Of a DNA stretch of 60,000 bases, positions 51,401-56,905 are shown piece by piece. Position 1 is the first letter of the stretch, and each line of letters starts with the position of its first letter. The DNA is from Bolinopsis microptera. Its lineage: Eukaryota; Ctenophora; Tentaculata; Lobata; Bolinopsidae. Under the pieces are notes generated by a model, which saw only the letters and a program-made list of their open reading frames with translations, was not told the DNA's origin and did not search any database. Position numbers and translations under genes: made by a program. The stretch is taken from assembly GCF_026151205.1 (NCBI RefSeq), contig NC_087083.1, positions 7,296,460 to 7,356,459 on the forward strand. The letters run 5' to 3'.

Positions 51401-51554
51401 AATTAAAATTATATCAAGAGGCAGGGACACTATGGTACTTGTGTCAGCTAGAAAACAAAACTTTAATGCAGCTTTTTTGCAGATTTACCTTTATCCTTGT
51501 GATTGTGTCTGCAAATTGCATACCAATGTCTTGAAGAGAATCTGAGGTCTTCAT
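15319..51554 (-). CDS. MTSS1: MTSS (missing-in-metastasis) family I-BAR/WH2 protein, 17 coding exons
   Basis: Exons assembled on the minus strand give 823 codons and a stop, and all 16 junctions keep phase with GT-AG borders. MTSS proteins bend membrane with an N-terminal I-BAR (IMD) domain and bind G-actin through a C-terminal WH2. The I-BAR spans about residues 1-250: SLQDIGMQFADTITRI, PMWVDLHKK, AKDLAPTLTKMYVKQRNMET, KDKLKEWKETLDYLDSKHYK and ALIQERSHFCNFVNMM. A Ser/Pro-rich middle follows, with YENL, YENI and YDVP phosphotyrosine-type motifs, PxxP runs and an eight-proline tract. The WH2-like segment ISNLCNQITRGGTLRPSQL lies near residues 765-783, about 40 residues from the end, as in human MTSS1 (755 residues). 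Intron 2 (22794-51121) is about 28 kb; the other introns are 0.1-1.2 kb. Choice between MTSS1 and MTSS2 is not meaningful at this distance. Confidence 0.92.
15807..15897 (-). CDS. MTSS1: MTSS exon 16: WH2 actin-binding motif
   Basis: Encodes EISNLCNQITRGGTLRPSQL and RVGGMKPGDT. The amphipathic helix followed by a TLRPS core in place of the usual LKKV fits a divergent WH2, the G-actin site of MTSS proteins. The donor is gtacttg. Confidence 0.75.
16081..16181 (-). CDS. MTSS1: MTSS exon 15: polyproline exon
   Basis: Encodes NTSLERNAAPPQSLSAVDP followed by TM, eight prolines and KVGQ. The proline run just before the WH2 is a typical profilin/SH3/EVH1 site. This frame is set by exon 14 phase 2; another frame is also open but less proline-like. 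Confidence 0.8.
16296..16365 (-). CDS. MTSS1: MTSS exon 14 (70 nt)
   Basis: A short exon between the acceptor ctatttcag and the donor gtttac. It encodes ARPNKRTYSLTSLNYGSSNS and LHR. It is needed to connect exon 13 (phase 1) with exon 15 (phase 2), which supports it being real. Confidence 0.75.
16495..16541. repeat. 18-bp direct repeats
   Basis: Two and a half copies of cagttacactgctaat, just inside the MTSS intron after exon 13. Confidence 0.85.
16550..16723 (-). CDS. MTSS1: MTSS exon 13
   Basis: Encodes a low-complexity stretch with two HYA motifs (PHYAVQQHRSSSRLSLKSQ and PPHYATMT). The RSSSRLSL string looks like a basophilic kinase site. Splice sites are ccttggcag and gtattt. Confidence 0.8.
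16816..17364. mobile_element. 549-bp element with 60-bp imperfect inverted ends
   Basis: Bases 16816-16875 and 17305-17364 are inverted copies; both begin GATAAATTTGGTACCAAAAG and end CACCGTGTAGCA, with a diverged middle. It lies in the MTSS intron between exons 12 and 13. There is no coding content and the target duplication is unclear. Confidence 0.5.
17516..17673 (-). CDS. MTSS1: MTSS exon 12
   Basis: Encodes MSNGSHYGTPRPTSVCSNHS followed by an Asn/Tyr-rich stretch. GTPRPTS offers a proline-directed site. The acceptor is ttacctcag and the donor gtgagt. Confidence 0.8.
17754..18910. mobile_element. TA-flanked inverted-repeat element (Tc1/mariner-like MITE)
   Basis: It begins GGGTAAGGCACATAATTTTG and ends with the near-perfect inverse (caaaattatgtgctttaccc). 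TA lies outside both ends (17752-17753 and 18911-18912), as expected for Tc1/mariner targets. CCTAATTTTGTCA occurs repeatedly inside near both ends and near 18160 and 18700. No transposase frame was seen. It lies in the intron between MTSS exons 11 and 12, ending about 33 bp from exon 11. Confidence 0.7.
18944..19065 (-). CDS. MTSS1: MTSS exon 11
   Basis: Encodes DLKGNTVTAYLERRRSVMSQ and NRGSTTDLRGSQEIHSSRHS. RRRSVM is a good basophilic kinase site. Splice sites are cacacacag and gtaaat. Confidence 0.82.
19212..19435 (-). CDS. MTSS1: MTSS exon 10: proline-rich, phosphotyrosine motifs
   Basis: Encodes IPAPPPPDPEEDPSHEPLYE, NIHEQESLYDVPPPP and a long Thr/Pro tract ending in RSSSLSCRRGS. YENI and YDVP are SH2-type sites and the PxxP runs are SH3-type sites. 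The donor GTACGT at 19211 was chosen because it keeps phase with exon 11. Confidence 0.82.
19607..19888 (-). CDS. MTSS1: MTSS exon 9
   Basis: Encodes a Ser/Pro/Thr-rich segment (GEYSSLSPVPTPRHNSVHT), then SMETYENLGEMIEQDKGP and ends KPNPYF. YENL is a Grb2-type SH2 motif. Confidence 0.85.
20027..20617. mobile_element. TTAA-flanked foldback element, copy 2 (left end missing)
   Basis: Bases 20027-20518 form a large palindrome: about 215-bp arms pairing around a centre near 20270, bounded by AAATCTGACCTTGC and its inverse. The right tail to 20617 ends in a long C run, TCTGGCC and TTAA, and matches the last 140 bp of copy 1 at 8540-8675. The left GGCC end is absent. It lies in the MTSS intron between exons 8 and 9. 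Confidence 0.75.
20706..20975 (-). CDS. MTSS1: MTSS exon 8
   Basis: Encodes RVTLDNLSDTPKETESSKYN, an NNNNKFSSFDNLARSYPGS stretch and VVADITRFVEQSQAADSAP. It is Ser-rich linker sequence after the I-BAR domain. The donor is gtgagt. Confidence 0.85.
21144..21264 (-). CDS. MTSS1: MTSS exon 7: Ser-rich linker
   Basis: Encodes GQDTQGVQINGVVSPRSSFI and STNSSSTSGVSSGGSFGTLP, like the serine-rich segment that follows the I-BAR in MTSS proteins. Confidence 0.85.
21398..21550 (-). CDS. MTSS1: MTSS exon 6: end of I-BAR
   Basis: Encodes ETECELMDEGTHLRDVLSLA through SADTAFE, matching the last I-BAR helix (E-EI--L-E-THL). Splice sites are ttctcctag and gtacgg. Confidence 0.88.
21754..21911 (-). CDS. MTSS1: MTSS exon 5: I-BAR helix
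   Basis: Encodes KTKKQGQLCDAERSKETLLY and HALRGALIQERSHFCNFVNM. The ALIQERSHFCNFVNMM core aligns with ALIEERGRFCTFISML of MTSS1, a signature of this I-BAR family. Confidence 0.93.
22153..22322 (-). CDS. MTSS1: MTSS exon 4: I-BAR coiled-coil
   Basis: Encodes LFNDGYNMPMKDKLKEWKET, LDYLDSKHYKESKRRVEEVK and a lysine-rich run ending KKVVKK. It matches the NPLQEQMEEWKK/LDKDHAKEYKKAR helix that gives the membrane-binding basic surface. Confidence 0.93.
22709..22793 (-). CDS. MTSS1: MTSS exon 3: I-BAR helix
   Basis: Encodes AKDLAPTLTKMYVKQRNMET and KIQNLC, matching the REIGSALTRMCMRHRSIEAKL helix. Acceptor atttcag, donor gtaagt. This is the first exon after the 28-kb intron. Confidence 0.92.
24795..25147. 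repeat. 51-bp minisatellite, seven copies
   Basis: CTTGGTCAGCAAGGAGT recurs at 24821, 24872, 24923, 24974, 25025, 25076 and 25127, exactly 51 bp apart. Because 51 is divisible by three and the unit lacks stops in several frames, it produces spurious repetitive open frames on both strands. Confidence 0.97.
25335..25368. repeat. 9-bp tandem repeat
   Basis: About four copies of actaattac beside a CACGTG site. Confidence 0.85.
26169..26366 (+). pseudogene. Coding-like relic in the hAT spacer (65 codons)
   Basis: An open stretch between stops encoding ILQEFNKYSPILERESVLQL, QEIQFTEEIHLDVRSITDNL and VKELEPDATLLANAW. The composition is protein-like and charged, without low complexity. I do not recognise the family. 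It could be transposase remains or captured host exon. Confidence 0.25.
26395..26575 (+). repeat. Degenerate 50-60-bp repeats with peptide-like units
   Basis: Three diverged units, each reading approximately ESLDLIDNDPVSDEL before a stop (near 26400, 26468 and 26519). They lie in the spacer of the hAT-like element and look like decayed coding repeats. Confidence 0.4.
27907..28338. repeat. 36-45-bp minisatellite
   Basis: About eleven variable copies of a unit containing GTGCAGGACATGGACTTGAA and GTACTGGTCAGTAGTAGTA. Long open frames on both strands here come from the repeat. Confidence 0.95.
28487..28584. repeat. GTGTAGT heptanucleotide array
   Basis: About thirteen uninterrupted 7-bp units. 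An odd-length unit in phase over nearly 100 bp points to slippage or telomere-like origin; it is not a known animal telomere repeat. Confidence 0.95.
28705..29135. repeat. 20-bp minisatellite, about 21 copies
   Basis: The unit CACCATGGTAACCGTTTAGT is repeated almost without indels. Variants are mainly CATGGC for CATGGT. Each unit contains the palindromes CCATGG and GGTAACC. Confidence 0.97.
29651..29710. repeat. 12-bp AT repeat
   Basis: Five copies of ATTATAATTAAT, which can fold on itself. Confidence 0.9.
29793..29907. repeat. 32-bp tandem repeat, 3.6 copies
   Basis: GTAACTGGGAGGAACTAAGT starts at 29793, 29825, 29857 and 29889. Confidence 0.95.
30067..30127. repeat. Triplicated E-box repeat
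   Basis: Three copies of CCACGTGACTGCCTCTTAA spaced 22-23 bp, followed by CCAATCAC. Confidence 0.9.
31221..31285. repeat. 41-bp CCAAT/E-box module, one and a half copies
   Basis: GATTGG at 31227 and 31268 (41 bp apart), with GAATCACGTGACTAAAA between them. It belongs to the family at 31991 and 33998. Confidence 0.75.
31985..32118. repeat. 41-bp CCAAT/E-box module, three copies
   Basis: GATTGGCT starts at 32012, 32053 and 32094 (period 41). Two of the three units keep GAATCAC with a full or partial CACGTGACT. Confidence 0.92.
33397..33490. repeat. 21-bp tandem repeat with E-boxes
   Basis: Units starting GTCACGTGTCACGTATTGTG at 33397, 33418, 33439 and 33460, with a partial fifth. Every unit carries CACGTG. 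Confidence 0.95.
33993..34078. repeat. 41-bp CCAAT/E-box module, two inverted copies
   Basis: CCAATCAG at 33998 and 34039 (41 bp apart), each followed by AGAGCTGTATTCTAGTCACG. This is the 31991 module in reverse orientation. Confidence 0.9.
36398..36484. repeat. Degenerate decamer repeat
   Basis: About nine copies of TGAGATTTAG-like units. Confidence 0.85.
38325..38375. repeat. Alternating CACATG/CACGTG repeats
   Basis: TAATATCACATG, AAATCACGTG and related 15-18-bp units alternate about four times. Confidence 0.75.
39615..39666. promoter_or_regulatory. Heat-shock-element-like run
   Basis: Five alternating pentamers TTCnn/GAAnn are perfectly spaced (TTC 39621, GAA 39626, TTC 39631, GAA 39636, TTC 39641). 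A second set follows at 39654, 39659 and 39664. This is the consensus architecture bound by trimeric heat shock factor. No gene starts nearby; it lies deep in the MTSS intron, so function is unproven and slippage could also explain it. Confidence 0.5.
40255..40436. repeat. CTACACCTTA decamer array
   Basis: Repeated ctacacctta/ctacacctca units, broken by catcactacagagact. Confidence 0.92.
40850..41136. repeat. CTACACCTTA array bounded by 26-bp direct repeats
   Basis: The array (about 40880-41100) is flanked by identical GGATGTAGCAGATCTGATAG strings extending to TCAGTT, at 40851-40876 and 41111-41136. It is a second copy of the 40255 array. Confidence 0.9.
41543..41640. repeat. Duplicated 47-49-bp unit
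   Basis: Two tandem copies of ggcaccacctgccgtc, acaagacacttcacctgcca and tcacacactg, nearly identical. Confidence 0.9.
41872..43655. repeat. 33-bp (and 32-bp) minisatellite, about 54 copies
   Basis: The unit contains GTGAGTGTTTTACAGAGTAT and AAAGGTGGGA. Most units are 33 bp (11 codons), but some lack one base (GGTGGAAGTG), which breaks the frame. The longest open run (42978-43679) therefore codes a monotonous GSVSVLQSIKV repeat. Variants ACAGAG/AAAGGG and GGGA/GAAA are interspersed, indicating repeated block duplication. Confidence 0.97.
43829..44108. repeat. 32-bp minisatellite, about 8.5 copies
   Basis: The unit includes CCAGGGAGAACCACCGTACG and TTGCCATGGTTA, with palindromes CGTACG and CCATGG. 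It starts 170 bp after the 33-bp array. Confidence 0.95.
44930..46686. repeat. 35-bp minisatellite of hairpin units, about 50 copies
   Basis: The unit reads ACCACAGAGCACGGTGTTAG then ACTAACACTGTTAGT. Each unit contains a perfect odd palindrome, GTGTTAGACTAACAC, overlapping CTAACACTGTTAG. The main variation is CACGG/CATGG. Copies are nearly identical over 1.75 kb, which implies recent expansion or homogenisation. Confidence 0.98.
46929..46985. repeat. TAATGGG/TAATTCGG short repeats
   Basis: Five tandem units of ggtaataatgggtaataattc type. Confidence 0.8.
47887..47920. repeat. Perfect 34-bp palindrome
   Basis: The 17-bp arm AGTTTACTTCACAACTA is followed immediately by its exact reverse complement. 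A partial direct copy of the arm (tttacttcacaa) precedes it at 47876-47887. Confidence 0.9.
49463..49490. repeat. CCAGGTTA octamer repeat
   Basis: About three and a half copies of accaggtt. Confidence 0.85.
50468..50537. repeat. Duplicated 35-bp unit
   Basis: Two tandem copies of caagtaatat-ctacatgattta, ending cattgcac. Confidence 0.85.
51122..51257 (-). CDS. MTSS1: MTSS exon 2: I-BAR helix 1
   Basis: Encodes QCQPMWVDLHKKSVVLHDRL, KMTCSSYSDYLDCFQRVIDV and SQQQD. It aligns with YPVWEDFINKAGKLQ and FLDAFQKVADMA of the MTSS I-BAR. Acceptor atatttcag, donor gtgagt. Confidence 0.92.
51489..51554 (-). CDS. MTSS1: MTSS exon 1: start codon and first I-BAR residues
   Basis: The ATG at 51552-51554 opens MKTSDSLQDIGMQFADTITR plus IK, then the donor gtaaat. 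This aligns with the first I-BAR residues (ECSALGGLFQTIISDMK), and the length to the PxW motif is conserved, so this is the true N-terminus. Confidence 0.88.
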
Positions 51555-51559
51555 GACAT
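51551..51559 (-). promoter_or_regulatory. Minimal upstream ORF (ATG-TCA-TGA) overlapping the MTSS start
   Basis: On the minus strand ATGTCATGA puts a two-codon upstream ORF whose stop overlaps the main ATG (ATGA). Such stop/start overlaps can limit or couple initiation. The sequence is clear; the effect is inference. Confidence 0.4.
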
Positions 51560-51573
51560 GCTATTGTTCAACA

Positions 51574-51600
51574 CCTACGAAAGATTTTTGGTAAATAAAT
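51574..51600 (-). promoter_or_regulatory. Acceptor-like site 20 nt before the MTSS start codon
   Basis: On the minus strand a T-rich tract ends ttacc-aaaaatctttcgtag, then gtg, 20 nt upstream of the ATG. It may join a 5' UTR exon or a spliced leader. Confidence 0.35.
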
Positions 51601-53473
51601 AAAAACAATTAGAATAAAGTATGAGCAACATTGCCACTTGATCTGAGCTGGGGGCAATACTTATACTGTGGGACTAAATTTTAAGGTCATGGTATGACCT
51701 ATTGACTTAAGGATCAGTGTGAGGTTACCCCTGCATATAATTCAGTCATGAACCACAGTTTTCAGCTGGAAAGTGGAGAAAAAGGCTAGTGGTGAAACAG
51801 GCTGCCATTTCCAAGCATGAGCTACATTGGCTCCCTTTGTGGCATCCGACAATAGCTCTTTCATTGGTTCAGCAAATTAGTATACTCATTCTTCTACCAG
51901 TTCATTTGCTACAAAACCAGTAGCAATGTTACAGGCTGCGTTCTATTTTATAGCAAAAGTGGGGGTTTTCATTCAGCCAAAAAGGAACAATTAATGTCAA
52001 AAGGAAGACTATGTAGCTGATCTTCAATCTGGCTTTGCTATGATCTATTTTGGTCTGGAATCAATATTAGTAACTTTCTGCTTTTTGAATGTGGAATCGA
52101 TGGTAGCTTGTACAATTTGTTTTATTTACAAGTTACTTTGTACTAGCGGGATATGAAATCACACTGTTCTTTATTGTATTATTAGATTGTGAATAAAGGA
52201 TATACTTTACTTTATTCTCGGACTTGTCAGATATCTCGATCGCAAGCAGGGCTATACTGTCATATATCCTTTTATCTAGATTTCCTAAATTATGTTATAC
52301 CTTGTGTATTACCCAGGCCTGTAATAAATGGGGAGTCCCTCTTAGGACGACCAGTGCTAGACACTGTTTACTACTGACTGAATGGAAATCTACTTTACTC
52401 TTCGGATTGGTAGAACCTGTCTGGTTACATGAACATTGGAGCTAGTTTTATATTAACTCACATGATATTATTGTCGACTTAGACTGCTTGGATGTATCAC
52501 ATCTCAACCATTGTTGGGTGTGTTACTTTGTTTTGGGCTTCACTTTTAAGCTTTATTGATTTTATCTATAAAATTGCATCTCCATTGATATTTATGTAAC
52601 TCGAAAAACTTTTTCTACCAAAAACGTTTTTGATCGGGAATCGTCTTTAAATTATTTTGGGGAATATTTTGACTTGATATAACGACGTCGTCGTAATGAC
52701 ACAAGTGACTGATCAACCACCTTATTTGATAGTGTTTTTAGAAATAAAGTATTTATATTTTTAACTTGGGGTGTAAATATTTTTAGGGTTTTTATTTTTT
52801 AAATTTCAGATCTTTCATACTATTTGTTACTAAAATGCTCATTGTAGCCTATAATATTTAGATTTTCATCATCAATATACCTTGTGTAACCCCATGTTTT
52901 CCTTAAGCATGGTTGTTTTCTTTTTATTTTCATTGATATAGATCTTTTCAGCTTGGTATATAATACGATACTGTAGTTTTACTGCATCAACTGTAAACAT
53001 ATACTGGTTTCGCAAAACAAACCAAACTTAGAAGCAAACAGAATTCCTGTACTACAAAAGTTTAATACCTTTAAGTTATTAAACTGTAAACGATCAATGC
53101 TTTAATCCGACAAATTACCTGGCACACCAGTCTCTGTGCGGGGGGAGGGGGGCTCTTTTCAAGCTTCCTTCACATGTAAGAAGCGAACAATAAGATAGCA
53201 AGCTAAATAATCCGACAAACATCTCTCCACATTTTCAAGTTTAATTACATGTACAGCAACTACATTTTTTAAGAGACATGTTTATAAAAAATAGATACAA
53301 GTTAACAATTTTGCAGCTCTAAATCTAAAGATTTTATTATAATTTCGCGTTAATCAGTGCTGCTGAATTTAATGTTTATACTAAACTGAGTTAAGCTGCA
53401 ATAACTTGACACTTGCTTTCAATATTTGATTTACCTGGAGACAACATGCTATAATGTTTAATATTACTGGGCC
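51601..53473. other. Upstream flank of MTSS, no gene recognised
   Basis: Mixed-composition DNA without a supportable exon. The MTSS promoter or a 5' UTR exon may lie here, but no motif identifies it. Confidence 0.4.
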
Positions 53474-53611
53474 GCGCTCAGCCTGTCATTCCGCCAAATC
53501 TTTATTCTATATGTTAATGAACATAATAGCCTGGGGTCCTCAGGTAATGTTTAATATAAACACATTGCGGCATTGCGCATTAAAACTGCAGCGGAATGAC
53601 AGGTTGAGTGC
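53474..53611. mobile_element. Small MITE with 21-bp inverted ends
   Basis: Both ends read inward as CTGTCATTCCGC within a 21-bp inverted repeat with two mismatches (53474-53494 and 53591-53611). It is about 138 bp long and non-coding. Confidence 0.55.
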
Positions 53612-54107
53612 CTCCCGTTAGTATTTGATACTTATTTGAATAATCAAAATAGAACGGGAATTCTAAAAAATCACTTAGCTGCCATATAGCCTGGCTGACA
53701 ATTTTCTCGACTGACTGAAAATGTTTCTTCTTTTCCCCATTTAGAATACAAAGATTAGTACATTTTAGCTTATGATTAATATTATATTTTTACCTATAGT
53801 TTACCTAGATTTTGAGGCATCTCGACAATTTTTTTCGCGTTATTATGTGCTTTTCACGAAAAAATAAGTCACCAGCGTTTTTTAGTTTATTATTATTTTT
53901 CAAAGGTATTCCAAATGATTTGTATAATTGCATTTATTATAATAATTCCAAATACATTGAATTATTATTTAAAAATGATAATCGATTCATGAAGTTTTAA
54001 AGAAGTTATTGCAATACGCGCAATTTGAAAACTTTACTTTTTGTAAAATATGATGTATGAACAACAATTGCACAAAGGCAAAATCCGGAAAATAATTTTA
54101 CTAGGTG

Positions 54108-54190
54108 GCGCTCAGTCTGTCATTCCGCCGAATCTCAATTTTATGATTATATGAACATAAATATGATAGCATGAGGTCCCCAGGTAAACA
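54108..54190. mobile_element. Half copy of the same MITE
   Basis: Starts GCGCTCAGTCTGTCATTCCG and parallels 53474-53555, including the gaacataa and aggtcc-caggtaa stretches. The second inverted end is missing. Confidence 0.5.
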
Positions 54191-54219
54191 TTTTAAAAAT
54201 TGATCATGCAGTTTTTGAT

Positions 54220-54444
54220 TCACGATGTCAATCCTTCGCACCTCGCCGATCTCAGATCTGCATACGTGGTTGCAAGAAGCATTATTTGATGCGCGCGCGG
54301 CCCATGCAGAATTGAATTGCATCGCGCTACAAATACAGTTTCTGAAGAATTTTTAATTGAAATTTGTCCTCTACCAAAACGTTTGGGAGCTAATAATAAA
54401 ACAAATACAAGTGGGAGGAATGTATATAGCTTAGTTTGAGCCAT
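54220..54444 (-). CDS. Hypothetical short frame with signal-peptide-like start
   Basis: A 74-codon frame beginning MAQTKLYTFLPLVFVLLLAP, which looks like a secretion signal, followed by an unremarkable tail. There is no homologue I recognise. It overlaps no repeat, but a frame of this size can arise by chance in AT-rich DNA. Confidence 0.15.
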   Translation of the reverse strand: MAQTKLYTFLPLVFVLLLAPKRFGRGQISIKNSSETVFVARCNSILHGPRAHQIMLLATTYADLRSARCEGLTS

Positions 54445-55444
54445 GTTTTGTCGTATAAATTAAATATAAATCTTTAAAACTATTCAAGCTAAAAATGAAA
54501 TTGCATTTTTAATATGATAGCTCGTAATTCCAAAAGTTGAACAAAGAGACTATAGTCAGATCTTTAAACTGGCTTACTTATACTACTTAAAGGGTGTTTA
54601 TAAATTTTATTTAGTTTTCTATTAGGAAAACAAATTTTAGGAAAACAAATTTAAATTTTTGTATTTATTAATAACAATCAAAACATATCATATCATAAAA
54701 ATAAAGCCGCGCGTTGGTTGACTGCCTCAGTAAGGTGAATAATATGAGCTCGAAGGTGCCCTGCGCATTTACAGAACCTCATGCGGCGATCACATGATCA
54801 TGAGGACCTGTGAGCGCCAAATTTAATTTAAAGTTTCTAGAAATCATACATCACTACGAGTTACTCATGCTTTTTTAATTTTTATAGGAGTGTAGATTGT
54901 CAGGTATTTCATTCATTCATACTTAGTCGGTTTAAAGCTGTATATTTAGAACTCACAATTGTTTAAACTATGAAAGCAGAACGTAGGTAATGGACAATAT
55001 ACCGACGACAATACCAAGGACCCGAGTGCCACAATGACTTTTCCGGATCCGTTTTTACCGAAGGCTTATCCACCAGTTACTCATGCTGCATGTATAGTCT
55101 GCTGCATGTATAGTCTGATAATATTTATTTGTTTTTATTATTGAATTTATATTGAATTTTTATATAGGGTAATTGTTATATTATGTGTATATTGTTTGGA
55201 CAAAGAGACTATAAGTTATTTGTCAACGTTTGCAATTTGCCATTGTAAACGTAAAACACTTTTTTCAGTCACGGCTCCATTCTATTGTTATAGACTGTTA
55301 TGGTTATTACTGTGGGGTACAGTTTTTCTAATTATTTGGGTAGAATTTTCATCCCGATATTGTTTTTAACACAATGAAAAAGTAGGAAAGTCAATTGTTT
55401 CCCTTCTTCAACTTTGTTAATGCATGCAACTTCAGGTATAAACT
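54445..55444. other. Intergenic DNA before the LINE, no feature recognised
   Basis: AT-rich DNA in which I see neither an endonuclease domain for the LINE nor a poly(A) polymerase exon. Confidence 0.5.
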
Positions 55445-56752
55445 GTGATCATAACATTTGCTATATCTATATTTTTTTACCGTGGCATTTCACTGGCACC
55501 GGTTGCAGCGAAAGTTTTTAACAAGCTCATCCTCAACCGGATCTACCCATTCATTGATCCCCACTTGCGGCCAAACCAAAATGGTTTCCGTAGAGGAAGA
55601 TCCACACTCCCACAGGTCCTTGCCCTACGTCGTATACTCGAGGAATGCAAGATCGGAAATCGCTCAGCCGCAATTGTGTTTGTCGATTTTTCGAAAGCGT
55701 TCGACAGCATTAACCGGGATGCCCTTTTCCACATCCTCTCCCTCTACGGTATCCCTGCTCCACTTGTAGATGCTATCAGGCTTCTTTATGACTCATCGTT
55801 CTCTCGTGTCCAGACCATCGACGGCCTTACTGACTTTTTTAGGACACTTATTGGAGTTCTCCAAGGGGACACTCTAGCACTCTTTCTCTTCATCATCGTC
55901 CTTGACTATGTCCTCAGAAGCTGCATGGGTGAAGAATTCGGTCTTACCATCGTGCCTAGGAAAAGTCGAAGAGTGCCTGCGGTCAAAATCACAGACCTTG
56001 ACTTTGCTGATGATTTGGCCTTAATGTCAGACACCATAGAGCAAGTCCAACTTCTGCTGACAGACCTTGAAAATGCAGCCGCACAAGTTGGTCTTGCTAT
56101 GAATGCTTCTAAGACCGAGTTCATGACCATCAACATCCCTGACACTGTCGACTTACATTCCATCTCAGGCCGCCAGATTAAACAGGTTGATGACTTTAAA
56201 TACCTCGGCTCTTTCATTGCGGACAGTAGAAAGGATTTCAACACAAGGAAAGGAATGGCCTGGTCAGCATGTATTAAACTGCAAAAAGTCTGGTCCTCTG
56301 GCATTTCCGAACAACTGAAAGTCAAGTTCTTTAGAGCCTGTGTCGAACCAGTATTGCTCTATGGATCAGAGACATGGACCATAAACAAGCAGCTTGAGAA
56401 GCGCCTCAACGGATGCTACACCCGTCTTTTAATGAAGGCCAAGAACATCTCGTGGAAGAAACATCCAACCCTCAAGCAGATCTATGGCAACCTTCCATCT
56501 ATTGCCTCAGTGGTTGCGTCGAGGCGTTCCAGATTCGCTGGGCATTGCATGAGAGCTTCTGACCAAGTTATCTCCACTATCCTCCCCTGGCGACTTGCCC
56601 AATCCGGCCGTGGAAGGAGACCACTCACCTTCCTGGACGTAGTAGCTCGTGACACTGGGCTCCAGTTAGACGACCTTCGAACTGTTATGTGCGATCGAGA
56701 CGTGTGGAGGCAGACAGTGAATGGGATTTCGATTGAGGATCGCCCAAAGTAA
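55445..56752 (+). mobile_element. 5'-truncated non-LTR retrotransposon (LINE), reverse transcriptase ORF of 435 codons
   Basis: An open reverse transcriptase frame. The domain starts at YRGISL (residues 12-17). Motif A is VFVDFSKAFDS with catalytic D81, motif B GVLQGD (137-142) and motif C FADD (187-190), followed by FKYLGSFI. A C-terminal region has YGSETW (306-311) and RRSRFAGHCMR. That C-terminal pattern resembles RTE-like and related LINEs; the clade is not certain. The usual LSP/LAP after QGD is LAL here. No apurinic endonuclease domain precedes it, so the copy is 5' truncated, and it has no stops or frameshifts. A short A-rich stretch follows the stop. It lies about 100 bp before the poly(A) polymerase ATG, same strand. 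Confidence 0.88.
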
Positions 56753-56828
56753 AAAAAGTAAGTATATTTTTTGAATGACATTTCCTCAAAAACATTTGCT
56801 AACTTATTGACTTACATAATCGTATTAG

Positions 56829-56905
56829 CAGCCCTAAAAAACTCTTGCGAAGCTATGTCTTTAGGAGTTACATCAGCTATCAGCACTGCTGAAGCGAAAC
56901 CATTG
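56829..56905 (+). CDS. PAPOLA: Poly(A) polymerase exon 1
   Basis: The ATG at 56855 gives MSLGVTSAISTAEAKPL, matching the GITSPISLA start of vertebrate enzymes. An acceptor-like attag lies 26 nt upstream, so this exon may begin at 56829. Donor gtaagt at 56906. Confidence 0.85.
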
